NCBI RefSeq assembly: GCF_004138335.1
Contig: NZ_RYFW01000006.1
Location: 1 to 64,000, forward strand
DNA: 64,000 bases
Origin: Peristeroidobacter agariperforans
GTDB lineage: Bacteria > Pseudomonadota > Gammaproteobacteria > Steroidobacterales > Steroidobacteraceae
Reading direction: 5' to 3'
The stretch's first letter is position 1. Each line of letters starts with the position of its first letter. Of this stretch, positions 6,535-16,592 are shown piece after piece. The notes beneath the pieces are model-generated. The model did not search any database. It saw only the letters and a program-made list of their open reading frames with translations, and was not told the DNA's origin. The translations under genes were made by a program, and so were the position numbers.

Positions 6535-7290
6535 CTAGTCTTCGGCTTCGACGCCCAGCTCTTTGAGAATGGCCTGCCGCAGTTGCTGAACTTCCGGGCT
6601 GGTGAGCTTGCGTGGATGCGGCATCTTCACGTCGAATGTCGCTTGAATGCGCGTGGGCCGCGGCGAGAGCACCATGACGCGATCGGCGAGATGAATCGCC
6701 TCTTCCACGTCGTGAGTAATCAGCAGCACCGTGTGTCGCTCCTGACCGAGGATCTTCAGCAACTCGTTGCGCATGCGCAAACTCATCAACGCATCGAGCG
6801 CCGAGAACGGCTCATCCATGTAAAGAATGGCGGGCTTGACCGCGAGCGCTCGAGCGATCTCGACGCGTTTGAGCATGCCGCCGGACAGCTCGTGCGGATA
6901 GGCGCCTTCGAAGCCTTTCAGACCGACGATGTTCGCGTAGTGATTGGCGATGGCGATCTTCTCGCTGGTCGACTCGACCGTGTTGAGGCCGAACATCAGG
7001 TTCTCTTGCACGGTGAGCCAGGGGAACACCGAACCGTGCTGTGAGATCAGAATGCCTTGCGGCCCCGGTTGCGTGCGAACCGCGCCATCGATGAGGACGC
7101 GGCCGGAGTCCGGCGGGATGAAGCCTGCAATCATGCGCATCAGCGTGGACTTGCCGCAGCCCGACGGGCCGACGATGGCGATGAACTCGCCGTCGCCCAC
7201 CTGGAAGCTCACATCGTCGACGACGGCGAGCGTGCCTTTGTCGGTGCTGAAGCTCTTGCGCAGACCGGCGAGGTCGATCTTAATGGGCAT
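6535..7290 (-). CDS. NitT/TauT-type ABC transporter ATP-binding protein
   Basis: The protein has 251 residues. It has Walker [10 protein letters not shown] (about 40-48), Q-loop region [13 protein letters not shown] signature LSGGMLKR, Walker B ILYMDEPF and switch His in [10 protein letters not shown]. It belongs to the SsuB/TauB/NrtD-like group and would energise the permease encoded immediately upstream, overlapping it by 11 bp (7280-7290). It is the last gene of the operon beginning at 10135. The signature reads GGM instead of the more usual GGQ at the third position. The transported ligand is unknown. Confidence 0.92.
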   Translation of the reverse strand: MPIKIDLAGLRKSFSTDKGTLAVVDDVSFQVGDGEFIAIVGPSGCGKSTLMRMIAGFIPPDSGRVLIDGAVRTQPGPQGILISQHGSVFPWLTVQENLMFGLNTVESTSEKIAIANHYANIVGLKGFEGAYPHELSGGMLKRVEIARALAVKPAILYMDEPFSALDALMSLRMRNELLKILGQERHTVLLITHDVEEAIHLADRVMVLSPRPTRIQATFDVKMPHPRKLTSPEVQQLRQAILKELGVEAED

Positions 7291-8038
7291 AGCGCCACCG
7301 AACCATCTTCAATCCTTCCAACAGGCGCATCAGCCCATCGAGCAGCAATCCGATCAAGCCGATGATGATCATGCCGGCGATCACCAGATCGTAACGATTG
7401 CCGGCATTGCGCGAGTCGATGATCAGGTAGCCGAGGCCCGAGCGCAGCGCAATCATCTCGGCGGCGACGACCACCAGCCACGCGACACCCAGGCCGATGC
7501 GCATGCCGACGATGATCTGCGGCAACACTGCCGGAATCACGACTTGAGTAAACAACTTGTAGCGCGACACGCCGAAGTTTTCGGCCGCACGCAGATAACG
7601 TTTCTCGATCGTGTGCACACCGGCGACCGTCTGCACGACCATCGGAAACACCGAGGAGATGAAGATCAAGTAGATCGGCGACGCATTGCCGACGCCGAAC
7701 CAAAGGATGGCGATCGGGATCCAGGCGATCGGCGAGATCGGACGCAGGATCTGAAACAACGGATTCAACGTGTCATAGGCGCCCCGCTGCCATCCCATCC
7801 ACAAGCCGAGCGGCAAAGCGACCGCCAGCGCAAGGAAGAAGCCCGCGCCGACACGCCCCAGCGATGCACCGATGTGCATCCACAGGGTGCCATCGCGAAT
7901 CAGCTCGACGGTGCCGGTCACCACCCGCCACGGCGTTGGGAAGATGACGCTGCGAGTCGTGGTCACGATCAACCACCAGGCGGCGATCAACAGCACGATG
8001 ATCGCGATGCCCGGCAGGAACTGCCGAAGTCTGCTCAT
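7280..8038 (-). CDS. NitT/TauT-type ABC transporter permease
   Basis: This 252-residue inner-membrane protein has about six hydrophobic segments and a binding-protein-dependent transport inner-membrane domain. The EAA-like coupling loop is near residues 150-170 ([29 protein letters not shown]). It closely fits the SsuC/TauC group. It overlaps the ATPase gene downstream and follows the cupredoxin-like gene by 21 bp, so it is part of one transcript with a SCO protein and a binding lipoprotein. Confidence 0.92.
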   Translation of the reverse strand: MSRLRQFLPGIAIIVLLIAAWWLIVTTTRSVIFPTPWRVVTGTVELIRDGTLWMHIGASLGRVGAGFFLALAVALPLGLWMGWQRGAYDTLNPLFQILRPISPIAWIPIAILWFGVGNASPIYLIFISSVFPMVVQTVAGVHTIEKRYLRAAENFGVSRYKLFTQVVIPAVLPQIIVGMRIGLGVAWLVVVAAEMIALRSGLGYLIIDSRNAGNRYDLVIAGMIIIGLIGLLLDGLMRLLEGLKMVRWRYAH

Positions 8039-8059
8039 GCGGAAAGGCTCAAATCGAAA

Positions 8060-8509
8060 TCATCCAGTCGGTTCATGGCTCTTGTTGCCGAACGCTTCGG
8101 CCAGTTGTAGTGCCCGCCAGCGCAGCCTGCCCCAGGGTGAGGCTGGCAACGGGTCGACAATGATAGTCATTTGTCCGCTGCTGTGCGCGGTGCAAGCGAA
8201 TTGATATTCGGAAGCAACTTCGAATGGCAGGCGAAAGCTTTGTCCGGGCATGAGCAATGCGGGGCCGAAAGTCTGCGGCACCGTATCCTGGTTCTTGAGC
8301 AGCAGCACATCGTTGATGCCCAACGTCAGCCGGATCTGCTGCGGAAGAATATCGACCTGATCTCCCGACATGCGTCGTTGCCAGGTGCCTTCGGGAATCA
8401 CAAACGGTTGTTCCCGACTCTCGCGCGCGGGCAGCGGCGCCAATGCAGCCCAGCTAACGACTGCTACAAAGGCGATAGCCAATATCAATAGCCTGCCTCG
8501 CCGCTTCAT
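8060..8509 (-). CDS. Membrane-anchored cupredoxin-like protein
   Basis: This 149-residue protein has an N-terminal signal or anchor (residues 7-24) and a beta-rich domain ending in the copper-loop pattern C106-x2-H109-x4-M114 (FACTAHSSGQM). In plastocyanin-type proteins the first copper ligand is a His in a 'P-H-T/N' turn. Here the equivalent position appears to be Gln (TVPQTFG, Q79). Copper binding may therefore be altered, for example CuA-like chaperoning or another His used. It lies between a SCO gene (19 bp upstream) and the ABC permease (21 bp downstream), which suggests a shared metal or cofactor task in the periplasm. Confidence 0.68.
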   Translation of the reverse strand: MKRRGRLLILAIAFVAVVSWAALAPLPARESREQPFVIPEGTWQRRMSGDQVDILPQQIRLTLGINDVLLLKNQDTVPQTFGPALLMPGQSFRLPFEVASEYQFACTAHSSGQMTIIVDPLPASPWGRLRWRALQLAEAFGNKSHEPTG

Positions 8510-8528
8510 AACGCACTCACCCGCGAGC

Positions 8529-9116
8529 TCACTCGCTCAGCAATGCGCGAACGTCGTGCGCGAAATCATCCGGCAGTCGGCCATACGGCATCATCCCGCG
8601 AAGCAGACCTTCCTGGTCGATCAGATACACCGATGACGAATGTGCGACGGTGTAGCTGTTACCCAATGGCTTGCGTTCGGCCATCACGCCGTAGTTCTTG
8701 CGAACCGCCGCGAGCTGTGCAGGCGTCCCGGTGCCGCCGACGAAGGTCGGATCGAAACCGCCAAGGTACGCTTTCATCCGATCAGCAGTATCGCGTTCGG
8801 GATCGACCGTGACATAGACAACCTGTAGCTGCTCCCCCTGCGCGCCGAGCCGCTTGCGCGCTTGAGCCAGCGTCGCCAAGGTCGTCGGACAGACTTCGGG
8901 GCACGAGGTAAAGCCAAATCCCATGAGGATCACTTTGCCCCGATAGTTCGCTAGCGACAGCTTGCCCCCGCTCGATGCATCCAACGACAGCTCCGGCGCC
9001 GCACGCGGCGGCTCGAACACGCCCGCTTTGAGAGTTGGACGATCCGCGGCGACCGCGATCATTGCAAACAGCAATGCGACCACCGAACCTGCTACGCGAT
9101 GTTTCATGGCGAGCAT
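8529..9116 (-). CDS. SCO1/SenC family copper chaperone
   Basis: The protein has 195 residues when started at ATG 9116, which overlaps the stop of the binding-protein gene (TGATG). ATG 9107 is also possible. A signal sequence (about 1-24) is followed by a thioredoxin fold with the SCO copper/redox motif SCPEVCP (C72, C76) and the distal ligand H159 in YTVAHSSSVYLID. SCO proteins deliver copper to, or reduce, the CuA site of cytochrome c oxidase and related enzymes. No oxidase or N2O reductase gene lies in the window, so the client protein is unknown. Its location inside an ABC importer operon is unusual. Confidence 0.9.
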   Translation of the reverse strand: MLAMKHRVAGSVVALLFAMIAVAADRPTLKAGVFEPPRAAPELSLDASSGGKLSLANYRGKVILMGFGFTSCPEVCPTTLATLAQARKRLGAQGEQLQVVYVTVDPERDTADRMKAYLGGFDPTFVGGTGTPAQLAAVRKNYGVMAERKPLGNSYTVAHSSSVYLIDQEGLLRGMMPYGRLPDDFAHDVRALLSE

Positions 9117-10135
9117 CAAAGGCTGATGGCCGCGGGCTGCGCGACCTTTGCAAAACTCTCGTCCATGTAAGTGTCGTACGCGATCGGATGCTTGATCGTG
9201 CCCGCTTCGATGGACAGCTGCATGAGCTCTTCGAACTCGGCGCGGATCATGCGCAGATCGCCGTAGGTCACCCGGTCCGTCGGATTCTCCATGACGAAGC
9301 GAATGATGTTCGGGTCCTGATTGAAGTACTCGCGGCCGGCCGCAATCTGCACTGCCTTGTCGCGATTGGCCTGTTGCAGATCGAGCCACTGACCCGCGCC
9401 GAGCACATGGTTCACCAGGCTCTGTACCAGCGGGCGATTCGACTGGATCAGCTCCTCGCGCACGGTGAGCACACAGCAGATGTAGTTGCGCCACTCATCG
9501 CGCGTCATGCGCAGCGGTCGTGCATATCCAGCGCTCTGAGCGGCTGCGCCAAACGGTTCGCCCGTGCAATAAGCATCGACGGCGTTTGCGTAGAGCGCTG
9601 CCGGCATGTCGGGCGGCGGCATTTCCATGATCTCGATGTCCGCCGGCGTCATGCCTTCCTGCGCCAGCATCTTGCGCAGGAACAGGAAATCGACCGCGAA
9701 CCGGCTGGGAATGGCGATGCGCTTGCCCGCCAGCTGGCGAAACTTTTGATACGGCGAATCGGTGCGCACCATGATGACCGCGCCGGAGCGATGCCCGAGG
9801 GACACGATCTTCACCGGGATTTTCTTGTCCGCCAGGTCCATGACCAGCGGCGCCAGCATGTACGCGGCCTGAATGCGCCCGGCCATCAGCGACTCTTTGA
9901 TCTCCGGCCAGCCGCTGTACTTGCTGTACTGGAACGCGGCGCCCGCCGCACCGGCCGCCTTGGCCTGGGCGACGCACGCCACTGGCAAAGTCAAATTGCA
10001 GGTGACTGGCAGGCCGCCGACGACCAGTGCATTCGACGACGAGTCGTTCGAGCAGGCGGCTAGGCCGACGGGGAGCGCCGCGGCCGTCATTGCCTGAAGC
10101 AATCGTCGACGCTGGAGTTGATAGGGACTGAGCAT
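9116..10135 (-). CDS. NitT/TauT-type substrate-binding lipoprotein
   Basis: The protein has 339 residues from ATG 10135. A GTG six bases upstream is the alternative start. The signal peptide contains RRR and ends in a lipobox GLAAC (C28), so it is probably a periplasm-facing lipoprotein. The body has the NrtA/SsuA/CmpA-like periplasmic-binding fold, with GWPEIKESLMAGRIQAAYM, LAGKRIAIPSRFAVDFLFLR and the YANAVDAYCTGEPFG segment typical of nitrate/bicarbonate/sulfonate binders. It heads the operon with SCO, cupredoxin, permease and ATPase. The ligand is unknown. An organic cofactor or metal complex is possible given the copper-linked neighbours. Confidence 0.85.
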   Translation of the reverse strand: MLSPYQLQRRRLLQAMTAAALPVGLAACSNDSSSNALVVGGLPVTCNLTLPVACVAQAKAAGAAGAAFQYSKYSGWPEIKESLMAGRIQAAYMLAPLVMDLADKKIPVKIVSLGHRSGAVIMVRTDSPYQKFRQLAGKRIAIPSRFAVDFLFLRKMLAQEGMTPADIEIMEMPPPDMPAALYANAVDAYCTGEPFGAAAQSAGYARPLRMTRDEWRNYICCVLTVREELIQSNRPLVQSLVNHVLGAGQWLDLQQANRDKAVQIAAGREYFNQDPNIIRFVMENPTDRVTYGDLRMIRAEFEELMQLSIEAGTIKHPIAYDTYMDESFAKVAQPAAISL

Positions 10136-10192
10136 TACCACTACGAGCCGGGGAAATTCGGCGCGTAGTGTAGCCGAACGCCCGGGGCAACC

Positions 10193-11413
10193 CTAGGCGC
10201 GCAACTGCGCGGCCTGCACGCGATATTGTTTCATCCAGCCAATCAGATCGTCGCCCGGCATGGGACGGGCGATGAGCCAGCCCTGACCGAGCGTGCAGCC
10301 GAATTCCTGGAGCATGCGCCACTCCTGCAAGGTCTCGACGCCCTCCGCGACCGTCACGAGCCCAAGGCGATTGGCCATATCGATGGCGGAGCGCAGGATC
10401 ACTTGCAGACTCTCGCGCTCCGGCGCGCCCCGCACGAAGCTGCGATCGATCTTCAACTCCGTGAACGGAATGCGTGCCAGCTGCTGCATCGAGGAGAAGC
10501 CCGTGCCGTAGTCGTCGATGGACAACCCGAAGCCTCGCAGGCGCAACTGCGCAAGCACGCTCAGCGCCGTGCCGACGCGAGTGACCAGCGAGCTCTCGGT
10601 GATCTCGACCACGATCTGATCGGGCGTGAGTCCGTGACACTGTTGTAACGATGAGATTTCGAGCGCGAGGTCAGCACGCTCGAGCAGCGTCGGCGACAGA
10701 TTGATCGCCACCGGCAGGTGCAGCCCTCGCGCACGCCACGCTGCGTTCTGCAGCATCGCCTGATTCATCACGTCGATCGTCAGGCGATGTATCAACTGAC
10801 TGCGTTCCGCCAACGGGATGAACAGATCCGGCGGGATGGGCCCGAGTGTCGGATGTGTCCAACGCGCGAGCGCCTCCACACCGCGCACGATGCCGGTGCG
10901 AATATCTGCCTTCGGCTGGTAGTGCACGTAAACGTCGCTGCGCTCCAACGCGTCGGCCAAGGCTGTTGCATCGACGGCCAATTCCGGTCGATGCGAAGTG
11001 CGCCGCAGCTCTCTACCCGCCGCGCTCAGAATGGCCTGACGCAAAACATCGGCCTGCAGCGGCTTTTGAACCGCAGCGAGCATGCGCAGCCCGAGCACCC
11101 CACCCATCTCACGAACGGTATCGATCAAGGCGCGCTCACGCGATGACGCCACGATCACCGGAATATCGAATCCGCGCTCCTGCAGTTTGACCAGGAACTC
11201 CGGGCCGTCCATCGTCGGCATTTCCAGATCGACAATGACCAGCTCGGGGCGAGGCGCGATCGCAGTCAATAAAGCCAGCGCCTCTCTGCCGTTGCTCGCC
11301 TCGTGCATCTTCTCGATGCCGAGCTCGCGGCAGACCGACACGGCGTGATCACGCTGCACGAAGCTGTCATCGACGATCAGCACGGAGGCGATCGGTACGG
11401 GTGGAAGTCTCAT
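10193..11413 (-). CDS. REC-EAL response regulator, c-di-GMP phosphodiesterase
   Basis: The protein has 406 residues. The N-terminal receiver domain has acidic DD at 15-16, phospho-acceptor D62 (IVDLEMPTMDG) and Lys in AAVQKPLQ. The C-terminal EAL domain has intact catalytic landmarks: EALARW, NLSP, VEITESS, DDYGTGFSS, LKIDRSFV and VAEGVET. It should hydrolyse c-di-GMP to pGpG under control of phosphotransfer, plausibly from the CheA encoded upstream. ATG 11413 lies one base past the CheB stop, so it is the terminal gene of the chemosensory operon. The longer upstream frame inside cheB was not chosen. Confidence 0.93.
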   Translation of the reverse strand: MRLPPVPIASVLIVDDSFVQRDHAVSVCRELGIEKMHEASNGREALALLTAIAPRPELVIVDLEMPTMDGPEFLVKLQERGFDIPVIVASSRERALIDTVREMGGVLGLRMLAAVQKPLQADVLRQAILSAAGRELRRTSHRPELAVDATALADALERSDVYVHYQPKADIRTGIVRGVEALARWTHPTLGPIPPDLFIPLAERSQLIHRLTIDVMNQAMLQNAAWRARGLHLPVAINLSPTLLERADLALEISSLQQCHGLTPDQIVVEITESSLVTRVGTALSVLAQLRLRGFGLSIDDYGTGFSSMQQLARIPFTELKIDRSFVRGAPERESLQVILRSAIDMANRLGLVTVAEGVETLQEWRMLQEFGCTLGQGWLIARPMPGDDLIGWMKQYRVQAAQLRA

Positions 11414-11414
11414 A

Positions 11415-12554
11415 TCATTTGCCTTCGCTGCGCTTGCCGGCGCCGAAATCCAATATGGAGCGCGGCAACTCGCTGAGCGACTGGACGCGTTGCGCGCCGC
11501 CCATGCGGATTGCTTCTTTGGGCATGCCGAACACCACACAACTCGCCTCGTCCTGCGCGATCGTGCTCGCGCCGGCGTCACGCATTTCCTTCAACCCGCG
11601 CGCGCCGTCATCGCCCATGCCGGTCATGATGAGGCCGAGGACATTCGGGCCTGCGCACTTGGCGGCCGAGCGAAACAACACATCGACCGAGGGCCGGTGC
11701 CGGTTCACCAGCGGACCGTCGATGACTTCCATGTAGTAATACGCACCGCTGCGCTTGAGCATCATGTGCTTGCCACCCGGCGCGATCAGCGCCTGGCCAG
11801 GCAACAGACGCTCGCCATGCTTCGCCTCGCGCACTTCGATCTGGCAAAGACTGTTCAGCCGGCTCGCAAAGGCCGCGGTGAACTTTTCGGGCATGTGCTG
11901 GACGATGGCGATGCCGGGACTGACGCGCGGCAGGCAAGTGAGCACTTGTTCCAAAGCCTGCGTGCCGCCCGTCGACGTGCCGATCGCAATGATGCGCTCG
12001 GTGGTCTGTTGCATGGCCTTGGGGCCGCTGGGCGCCAGAATCGCATCGGCCGTGAACTTCGGCGGCACGGCGCCGAGCTGTTGTTGCGGCTCCGCACGCG
12101 GCGCTACTCGCAACTTGCTCACGTTGGCATGCGACGCCGCTTTCACAGCGGAAGCAAGATCCGCCGAAGCATCTTCGATGAAGCGGCGCAGCCCGAGCTT
12201 CGGCTTGGTGACGATGCTCACCGCGCCCGCTGCCAATGCTTCGAGCGTCGTGGCCGCGCCGGCTTCGGTCAGCGTCGAGCAAATGACCACCGGGGTCGGC
12301 CGCTCGCTCATGATCTTGCGCAGGAAGGTCAGCCCATCCATGCGCGGCATTTCCACGTCGAGCACGATGACTTGCGGCCACTTGGCCTTCATGCGCTCCA
12401 TCGCGAGCAGCGGGTCCGCGACAGCACACAGCACTTCGATGCCGGGATCGGCATTGAGCACTTCGGTCAGCGCCTGGCGCACGACCGCCGAGTCATCGAC
12501 GATCATCACCTGCACGCGCCGCAGGGGGGCGCTCTGGGCCGGACGCGCGTTCAT
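11415..12554 (-). CDS. cheB: Chemotaxis response regulator protein-glutamate methylesterase
   Basis: The protein has 379 residues. The receiver domain has D66 ([11 protein letters not shown]) and PVVICST. The catalytic methylesterase domain starts near residue 185 with the Ser-His-Asp triad landmarks [23 protein letters not shown] and [11 protein letters not shown]. It demethylates and deamidates receptor glutamates and opposes CheR. Its start overlaps the CheR stop by four bases (ATGA, 12551-12554). The inter-domain linker (about 135-185) is long and Ala/Pro/Gln-rich. Confidence 0.95.
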   Translation of the reverse strand: MNARPAQSAPLRRVQVMIVDDSAVVRQALTEVLNADPGIEVLCAVADPLLAMERMKAKWPQVIVLDVEMPRMDGLTFLRKIMSERPTPVVICSTLTEAGAATTLEALAAGAVSIVTKPKLGLRRFIEDASADLASAVKAASHANVSKLRVAPRAEPQQQLGAVPPKFTADAILAPSGPKAMQQTTERIIAIGTSTGGTQALEQVLTCLPRVSPGIAIVQHMPEKFTAAFASRLNSLCQIEVREAKHGERLLPGQALIAPGGKHMMLKRSGAYYYMEVIDGPLVNRHRPSVDVLFRSAAKCAGPNVLGLIMTGMGDDGARGLKEMRDAGASTIAQDEASCVVFGMPKEAIRMGGAQRVQSLSELPRSILDFGAGKRSEGK

Positions 12555-13357
12555 CCGGGCTTGCGATAGATCGAGGGAGCGACGGGCACAGCCGATGAGT
12601 TCAGCTCGTTCAAGGTCTCCGAGTGGCCGATCAACAGGTAGCCGCCGGGCTTGATCACCGACAGTACACGCCCTACGACCTGTCGCTTGGTGTCGGCGCT
12701 GAAATAGATCATCACATTGCGCAGGAACACGAAGTCGAACGGCCCGATTTTAGGCAACGTGGTATTCAGGTTCACTTGCATGAACCGAACGCGGTCGCGC
12801 AGTGGACGGTCGACCAGCACCGTACCTTCCTGAGGGCCGGTGCCTTTCAGGCAGAACTGTTGCAGATAGGCACGCGGAGTGTGCGTGGTGCGAGAGGCTG
12901 GATAATGGCCCGTGCGCGCCCGATCGAGCACGCGCGAGCTGATATCCGATCCCAGGATCTCGAACGGCGTGGTCTGCAACGTCGCCGCGAGCACCATCGC
13001 GATACTGTACGTCTCCTCGCCCGTCGAGCACGCGGCACTCCACACTTTGAACGGCTGCCCGCGACCGCGCGCCAATTCCGCCTGTTCGCGTAACAGATCG
13101 AAATGCTTCGGCTCACGGAAGAAGTAGGTTTCGTTGGTGGTGAGCAGATCGATCGCCGTCTGCACTTCCTGCGCGTCCTGTCCGCTGGAGAGCACCTTGA
13201 AGTACTCGGCGAAGCTCGACAGCTTGCGCAGGTCGAGTCGCTTGGACAGACGGCTCATGACCAGCGCCTTCTTCGCGGGCGACAGAGTGATGCCGGCCGC
13301 GTCGTAGATGAAACGCTGGAAGAGCGCGAATTCCTTGTCAGTAATGGCGGTCGTCAT
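12551..13357 (-). CDS. cheR: Chemotaxis protein methyltransferase
   Basis: The protein has 268 residues. A small helical N-terminal domain ([20 protein letters not shown]) is followed by the SAM-binding Rossmann domain with [30 protein letters not shown] and [13 protein letters not shown]. It methylates glutamates of the MCPs encoded in the same operon. It lies between the MCP at 13397 and cheB, with which it overlaps. No TPR extension is present. Confidence 0.95.
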   Translation of the reverse strand: MTTAITDKEFALFQRFIYDAAGITLSPAKKALVMSRLSKRLDLRKLSSFAEYFKVLSSGQDAQEVQTAIDLLTTNETYFFREPKHFDLLREQAELARGRGQPFKVWSAACSTGEETYSIAMVLAATLQTTPFEILGSDISSRVLDRARTGHYPASRTTHTPRAYLQQFCLKGTGPQEGTVLVDRPLRDRVRFMQVNLNTTLPKIGPFDFVFLRNVMIYFSADTKRQVVGRVLSVIKPGGYLLIGHSETLNELNSSAVPVAPSIYRKPG

Positions 13358-13396
13358 TGGCGCGATCGTCTGGACAGTGAGCTGTGCGGATCGAGA

Positions 13397-15169
13397 TCAG
13401 AATTTCGCGAAGCTGCCCAGGTCAGGGTCGCTCGGGGCCAGCGCCACGTTGCCAATCGTCGCCGCAGCCCTTCGTGCAGGCTTCTCGGCCACAGGCTTGG
13501 TGACGCGCGGCCTGACCGCGCGTGCGCCTTCGACTTTGAAGAAGGCCACGGTGTGCTGCAGCTGTTCGGCCTGGCCGCTCATTTCTTCAGCGGTCGCGGC
13601 CAGTTCTTCGGAAGACGTGGCGTTCTGCTGGGTCGTCTGGCTCAGCTGCGTGACCGCCGCATTGATCTGATTCACGCCCGCGGCCTGCTCCTGCGAGGCC
13701 GCCGAGATCTCCTGCACCAGATCCGAGGTCTTCGTGATGCTCGGAACGATTTCGTCCAGCAACTTGCCGGCGCGCTCGGCCAGCTCGACGCTGTTGATCG
13801 CGACGGTGCCGATCTCCTGGGCGGCAACCTGGCTGCGCTCGGCGAGCTTGCGCACTTCGGCAGCGACGACCGCGAAGCCCTTGCCGTGCTCGCCCGCGCG
13901 TGCCGCTTCGATCGCCGCGTTGAGCGCGAGCAGATTCGTTTGATAAGCGATGTCGTCGATGATCGTGATCTTCTGCGCGATCTGTTTCATCGCGGTGACC
14001 GTCGCCTTGACCGCTTCGCCGCCCTCGCTCGCCTCAGCGGCGGATTTGCGGGCCATGCCGTCGGTGACCTTGGCATTCTCGGTGTTCTGGGCAATTGACG
14101 CGGTCATCTGCTCGATGGATGCGCTGGTCTCCTCCACACCTGCGGCCTGTTCGCTCGCGGCTTGCGACAGCGACTGCGCGGTCGTGCTCACTTGCTGCGA
14201 GGCGCTCGACATTGCATCGGTCGCGGTGTTGATCTCACCGATGATCATGGACAGTTTCAGCACGGTGCTGTTGGCGTATTCCTTCATTTCGTTGAAGACG
14301 CCTTCATATTGTTTATCGATGGTCTTGGTCAGATCGCCCTCGGAGATTGCACGCATGACGCGCGACACGTCTTCGATGCTGCCGCCGGCGGCGGACACCA
14401 TGTTGCGCATGGCGCGGAGCATGTCGCCGACTTCATCTTTGGCGTCCGATTCGATGGCGACCGAGAAGTCGCCCTTCGCCAGACGATTGGCCGCCGCGAC
14501 AGCGACGCCGAGGGGTCGGGTCACGCCGCGGCTGATGGCGACCGCCAGCAACATGCCGATGATCACGCCGACGACGAGGGTCGCGATGATCCAGTTGCGG
14601 CTGACTCTGTAAACGGCTCCGGTTTCTTCGAGCGCCTGCTTCGCGCGCGCTTCCTTCTGGTCGGTCAGCTCGCCCATCATCACATCGAGCGAGTCCGCGT
14701 GCTGGCGCACCAGTTCGAGCGAGCGGACCAGCTCCTCGGTGCGGGTTTGCAGCGGTTGCTTTGCGGCCAGCGTCAGGGCGCGCTGCATTTCGGCATCGTA
14801 TTCGGCCCAGCTCTTTTCGATTTGCGCGAACAGCACCTGCGCACGCTCGGACATGAACAACGGCACGGCCTTCTCGATCGATTCCAGCGCGCCGGTGGAA
14901 TTGTTCTTGATGGATTGCAGATGTTTGTCGCGCTCGGCCTCGCTGGTTGCGAGCAGGAAGTTGGAGCGGGCACGGCCGATGGCGATCAGCTTGATGTTCG
15001 CCTCCTTGATGTGCGACAGCCCCATCAGCTCCTTGTTGTAGATGTCCTCGGCTTTACCGTCGATCTTGCCGGCGCCGTACAGTCCCATCACGCCGATGAC
15101 GATGCTGATCGTCACCAGCACCATGAAAGCCGCAATCAGGCGGGGGCCGATCCGCAGGTTCTCGAGCAT
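13397..15169 (-). CDS. Methyl-accepting chemotaxis protein (four-helix-bundle sensor)
   Basis: The protein has 590 residues with two membrane segments (about 11-33 and 190-213), a periplasmic 4HB_MCP sensor between them, and HAMP (about 214-267). A further linker is followed by a full signalling domain with the conserved hairpin tip [20 protein letters not shown]. The C-terminal tail is basic and ends in DLGSFAKF, resembling the aromatic tail of its paralogue at 17139. A tail of this kind may dock CheR or CheB. The signalling half is almost repeated in the second MCP. The ligand is unknown. Confidence 0.93.
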   Translation of the reverse strand: MLENLRIGPRLIAAFMVLVTISIVIGVMGLYGAGKIDGKAEDIYNKELMGLSHIKEANIKLIAIGRARSNFLLATSEAERDKHLQSIKNNSTGALESIEKAVPLFMSERAQVLFAQIEKSWAEYDAEMQRALTLAAKQPLQTRTEELVRSLELVRQHADSLDVMMGELTDQKEARAKQALEETGAVYRVSRNWIIATLVVGVIIGMLLAVAISRGVTRPLGVAVAAANRLAKGDFSVAIESDAKDEVGDMLRAMRNMVSAAGGSIEDVSRVMRAISEGDLTKTIDKQYEGVFNEMKEYANSTVLKLSMIIGEINTATDAMSSASQQVSTTAQSLSQAASEQAAGVEETSASIEQMTASIAQNTENAKVTDGMARKSAAEASEGGEAVKATVTAMKQIAQKITIIDDIAYQTNLLALNAAIEAARAGEHGKGFAVVAAEVRKLAERSQVAAQEIGTVAINSVELAERAGKLLDEIVPSITKTSDLVQEISAASQEQAAGVNQINAAVTQLSQTTQQNATSSEELAATAEEMSGQAEQLQHTVAFFKVEGARAVRPRVTKPVAEKPARRAAATIGNVALAPSDPDLGSFAKF

Positions 15170-15199
15170 CGCAAATCTCCGTTTGGTGTCGTTACGCCG

Positions 15200-15565
15200 T
15201 CACGCCAGGCACAGCTTGGCGACCGCGTCCAGCATGGTCTGCGGCTGGAACGGCTTCACGATCCACGCCTTGGCGCCCGCGGCGCGGCCTTCGTTCTTTT
15301 TGTCCTCGCCGGCTTCGGTGGTCAGCATGATCACCGGCGTGAACTTGTAGTTCGGGTGCGCCTTGACGGCCTTGAGGAACGTGATGCCATCCATACGCGG
15401 CATGTTCACGTCGCTGATGATCAGATTGATCTTGCCGGCCAGCTTCGCGAGCCCATCCTGGCCGTCGGTGGCCTCGATGACTTCATAGCCCGCGCGGGTC
15501 AGTGCGATGTTCGACACCTGCCGCACCGAGGCGGAGTCGTCGACGATCAGGATTCGCTTAGCCAT
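15200..15565 (-). CDS. cheY: CheY-like single-domain response regulator
   Basis: The protein is a 121-residue receiver starting at ATG 15565, with GGAG eight bases upstream. A TTG start at 15583 is unlikely. It has acidic pair DD (9-10), phospho-acceptor D52 (IISDVNMPRMDG), Thr in MLTTEAGEDKK and Lys in WIVKPFQPQTM. It has no output domain and probably carries the CheA phosphate to a motility or other target. It lies between the soluble MCP-like gene and the first MCP. Confidence 0.92.
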   Translation of the reverse strand: MAKRILIVDDSASVRQVSNIALTRAGYEVIEATDGQDGLAKLAGKINLIISDVNMPRMDGITFLKAVKAHPNYKFTPVIMLTTEAGEDKKNEGRAAGAKAWIVKPFQPQTMLDAVAKLCLA

Positions 15566-15579
15566 TACCGTTACTCCGT

Positions 15580-16581
15580 TCAAAAGAATTCAATGTCCGA
15601 CCCGCCCTGCACCTTGAGGGTCGAAGCGGGCGCGCTGCCCGCCGTTGCCTGGTGATTCCGGCGCTGCTCGTCGGTGGTGTATGAACTGACCATCTGCGCC
15701 ATGTAGGCCTGTGTATCGATCTGCTGCTGCTCGCCGCGCGTCACGGCTGCTGCGCGATCGTCGAGGTCGTTCATGCTGCCGACCACCTGCGCCATGATCT
15801 GGCCCACGCGGTCCTGGAACTGCAGCTGCACCATCGACTCCTCGATCTCGCCCTTGATGGCGCTACTCTCGCGACGCAGGTCCTCGGTGGAACGAGCCAG
15901 TCCCTCGCTCATGTCACTGAAGTTGCCGAGCACGCCCTGGATACGACTGCCCGAGTCACGCAGGGCTTCGCCCTCGCGCGCCGATACGGTTTCGTTGGTT
16001 TCGATGATCTGCTCGAGCGATTGATTCACCAGCGCAATCTTCTGCGTGATGCCCTTGCCGGTCTCGCGAGAGGCCGTGGCGAGGTTACGAACTTCGTGAG
16101 CCACGACTGCGAAGCCGCGACCGGCCTCGCCCACGTGCGCCGCTTCGATGGCTGCATTCAACGCCAGCATGTTGGTCTGAAATGCGATCTGCTCGACCTC
16201 GCTCGCCATCTTCGCCAGCTCGCTGCTGTGTGCGGCCAGCGAACGGATCTGTTCGGCCAGCGTCGAGCGGCTGCGATGGATCTCGTTCAATGCGCTCATC
16301 ACTTGCGCCAGCTCGCGCTTGCCCTCGTCCAAGGCTGCTGCCAGATCGGCACTGCCGGAATTGTGCTGGGAGGCGTCGAGCGCCAGATCCAGGCGATTGA
16401 CGATGCCGGCAAAGCGGGCACTGAGCGCAACGATGGCCTCTTCGGTCTGCACGCGCGCCGTCTCGATCTGTTTACTCCAGATCGGCAGCGCCTGAATGCA
16501 GACGGCGTCGGCGGCATTGGCCTCGGTCTGCGCCGCGGGCGCGACTCGGGCTCGACTAAATAATTTCACGACGTTTTGCAC
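15580..16581 (-). CDS. Soluble MCP-like signalling protein
   Basis: The protein has 333 residues from GTG 16581, which has an AGGA Shine-Dalgarno about eight bases upstream. It lacks transmembrane segments and sensor domains. The protein is a long coiled coil with a receptor signalling tip at about 145-215 ([20 protein letters not shown], then [15 protein letters not shown]). The hairpin is shorter than in the two membrane MCPs, and the C-terminus ends in DIEFF. It resembles cytoplasmic MCP-like proteins found next to cheW/cheY. It could act as a cytoplasmic array component or as a modulator. The long upstream open frame inside cheW is not real coding. Confidence 0.82.
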   Translation of the reverse strand: MQNVVKLFSRARVAPAAQTEANAADAVCIQALPIWSKQIETARVQTEEAIVALSARFAGIVNRLDLALDASQHNSGSADLAAALDEGKRELAQVMSALNEIHRSRSTLAEQIRSLAAHSSELAKMASEVEQIAFQTNMLALNAAIEAAHVGEAGRGFAVVAHEVRNLATASRETGKGITQKIALVNQSLEQIIETNETVSAREGEALRDSGSRIQGVLGNFSDMSEGLARSTEDLRRESSAIKGEIEESMVQLQFQDRVGQIMAQVVGSMNDLDDRAAAVTRGEQQQIDTQAYMAQMVSSYTTDEQRRNHQATAGSAPASTLKVQGGSDIEFF

Positions 16582-16592
16582 GATCTGAGGTC

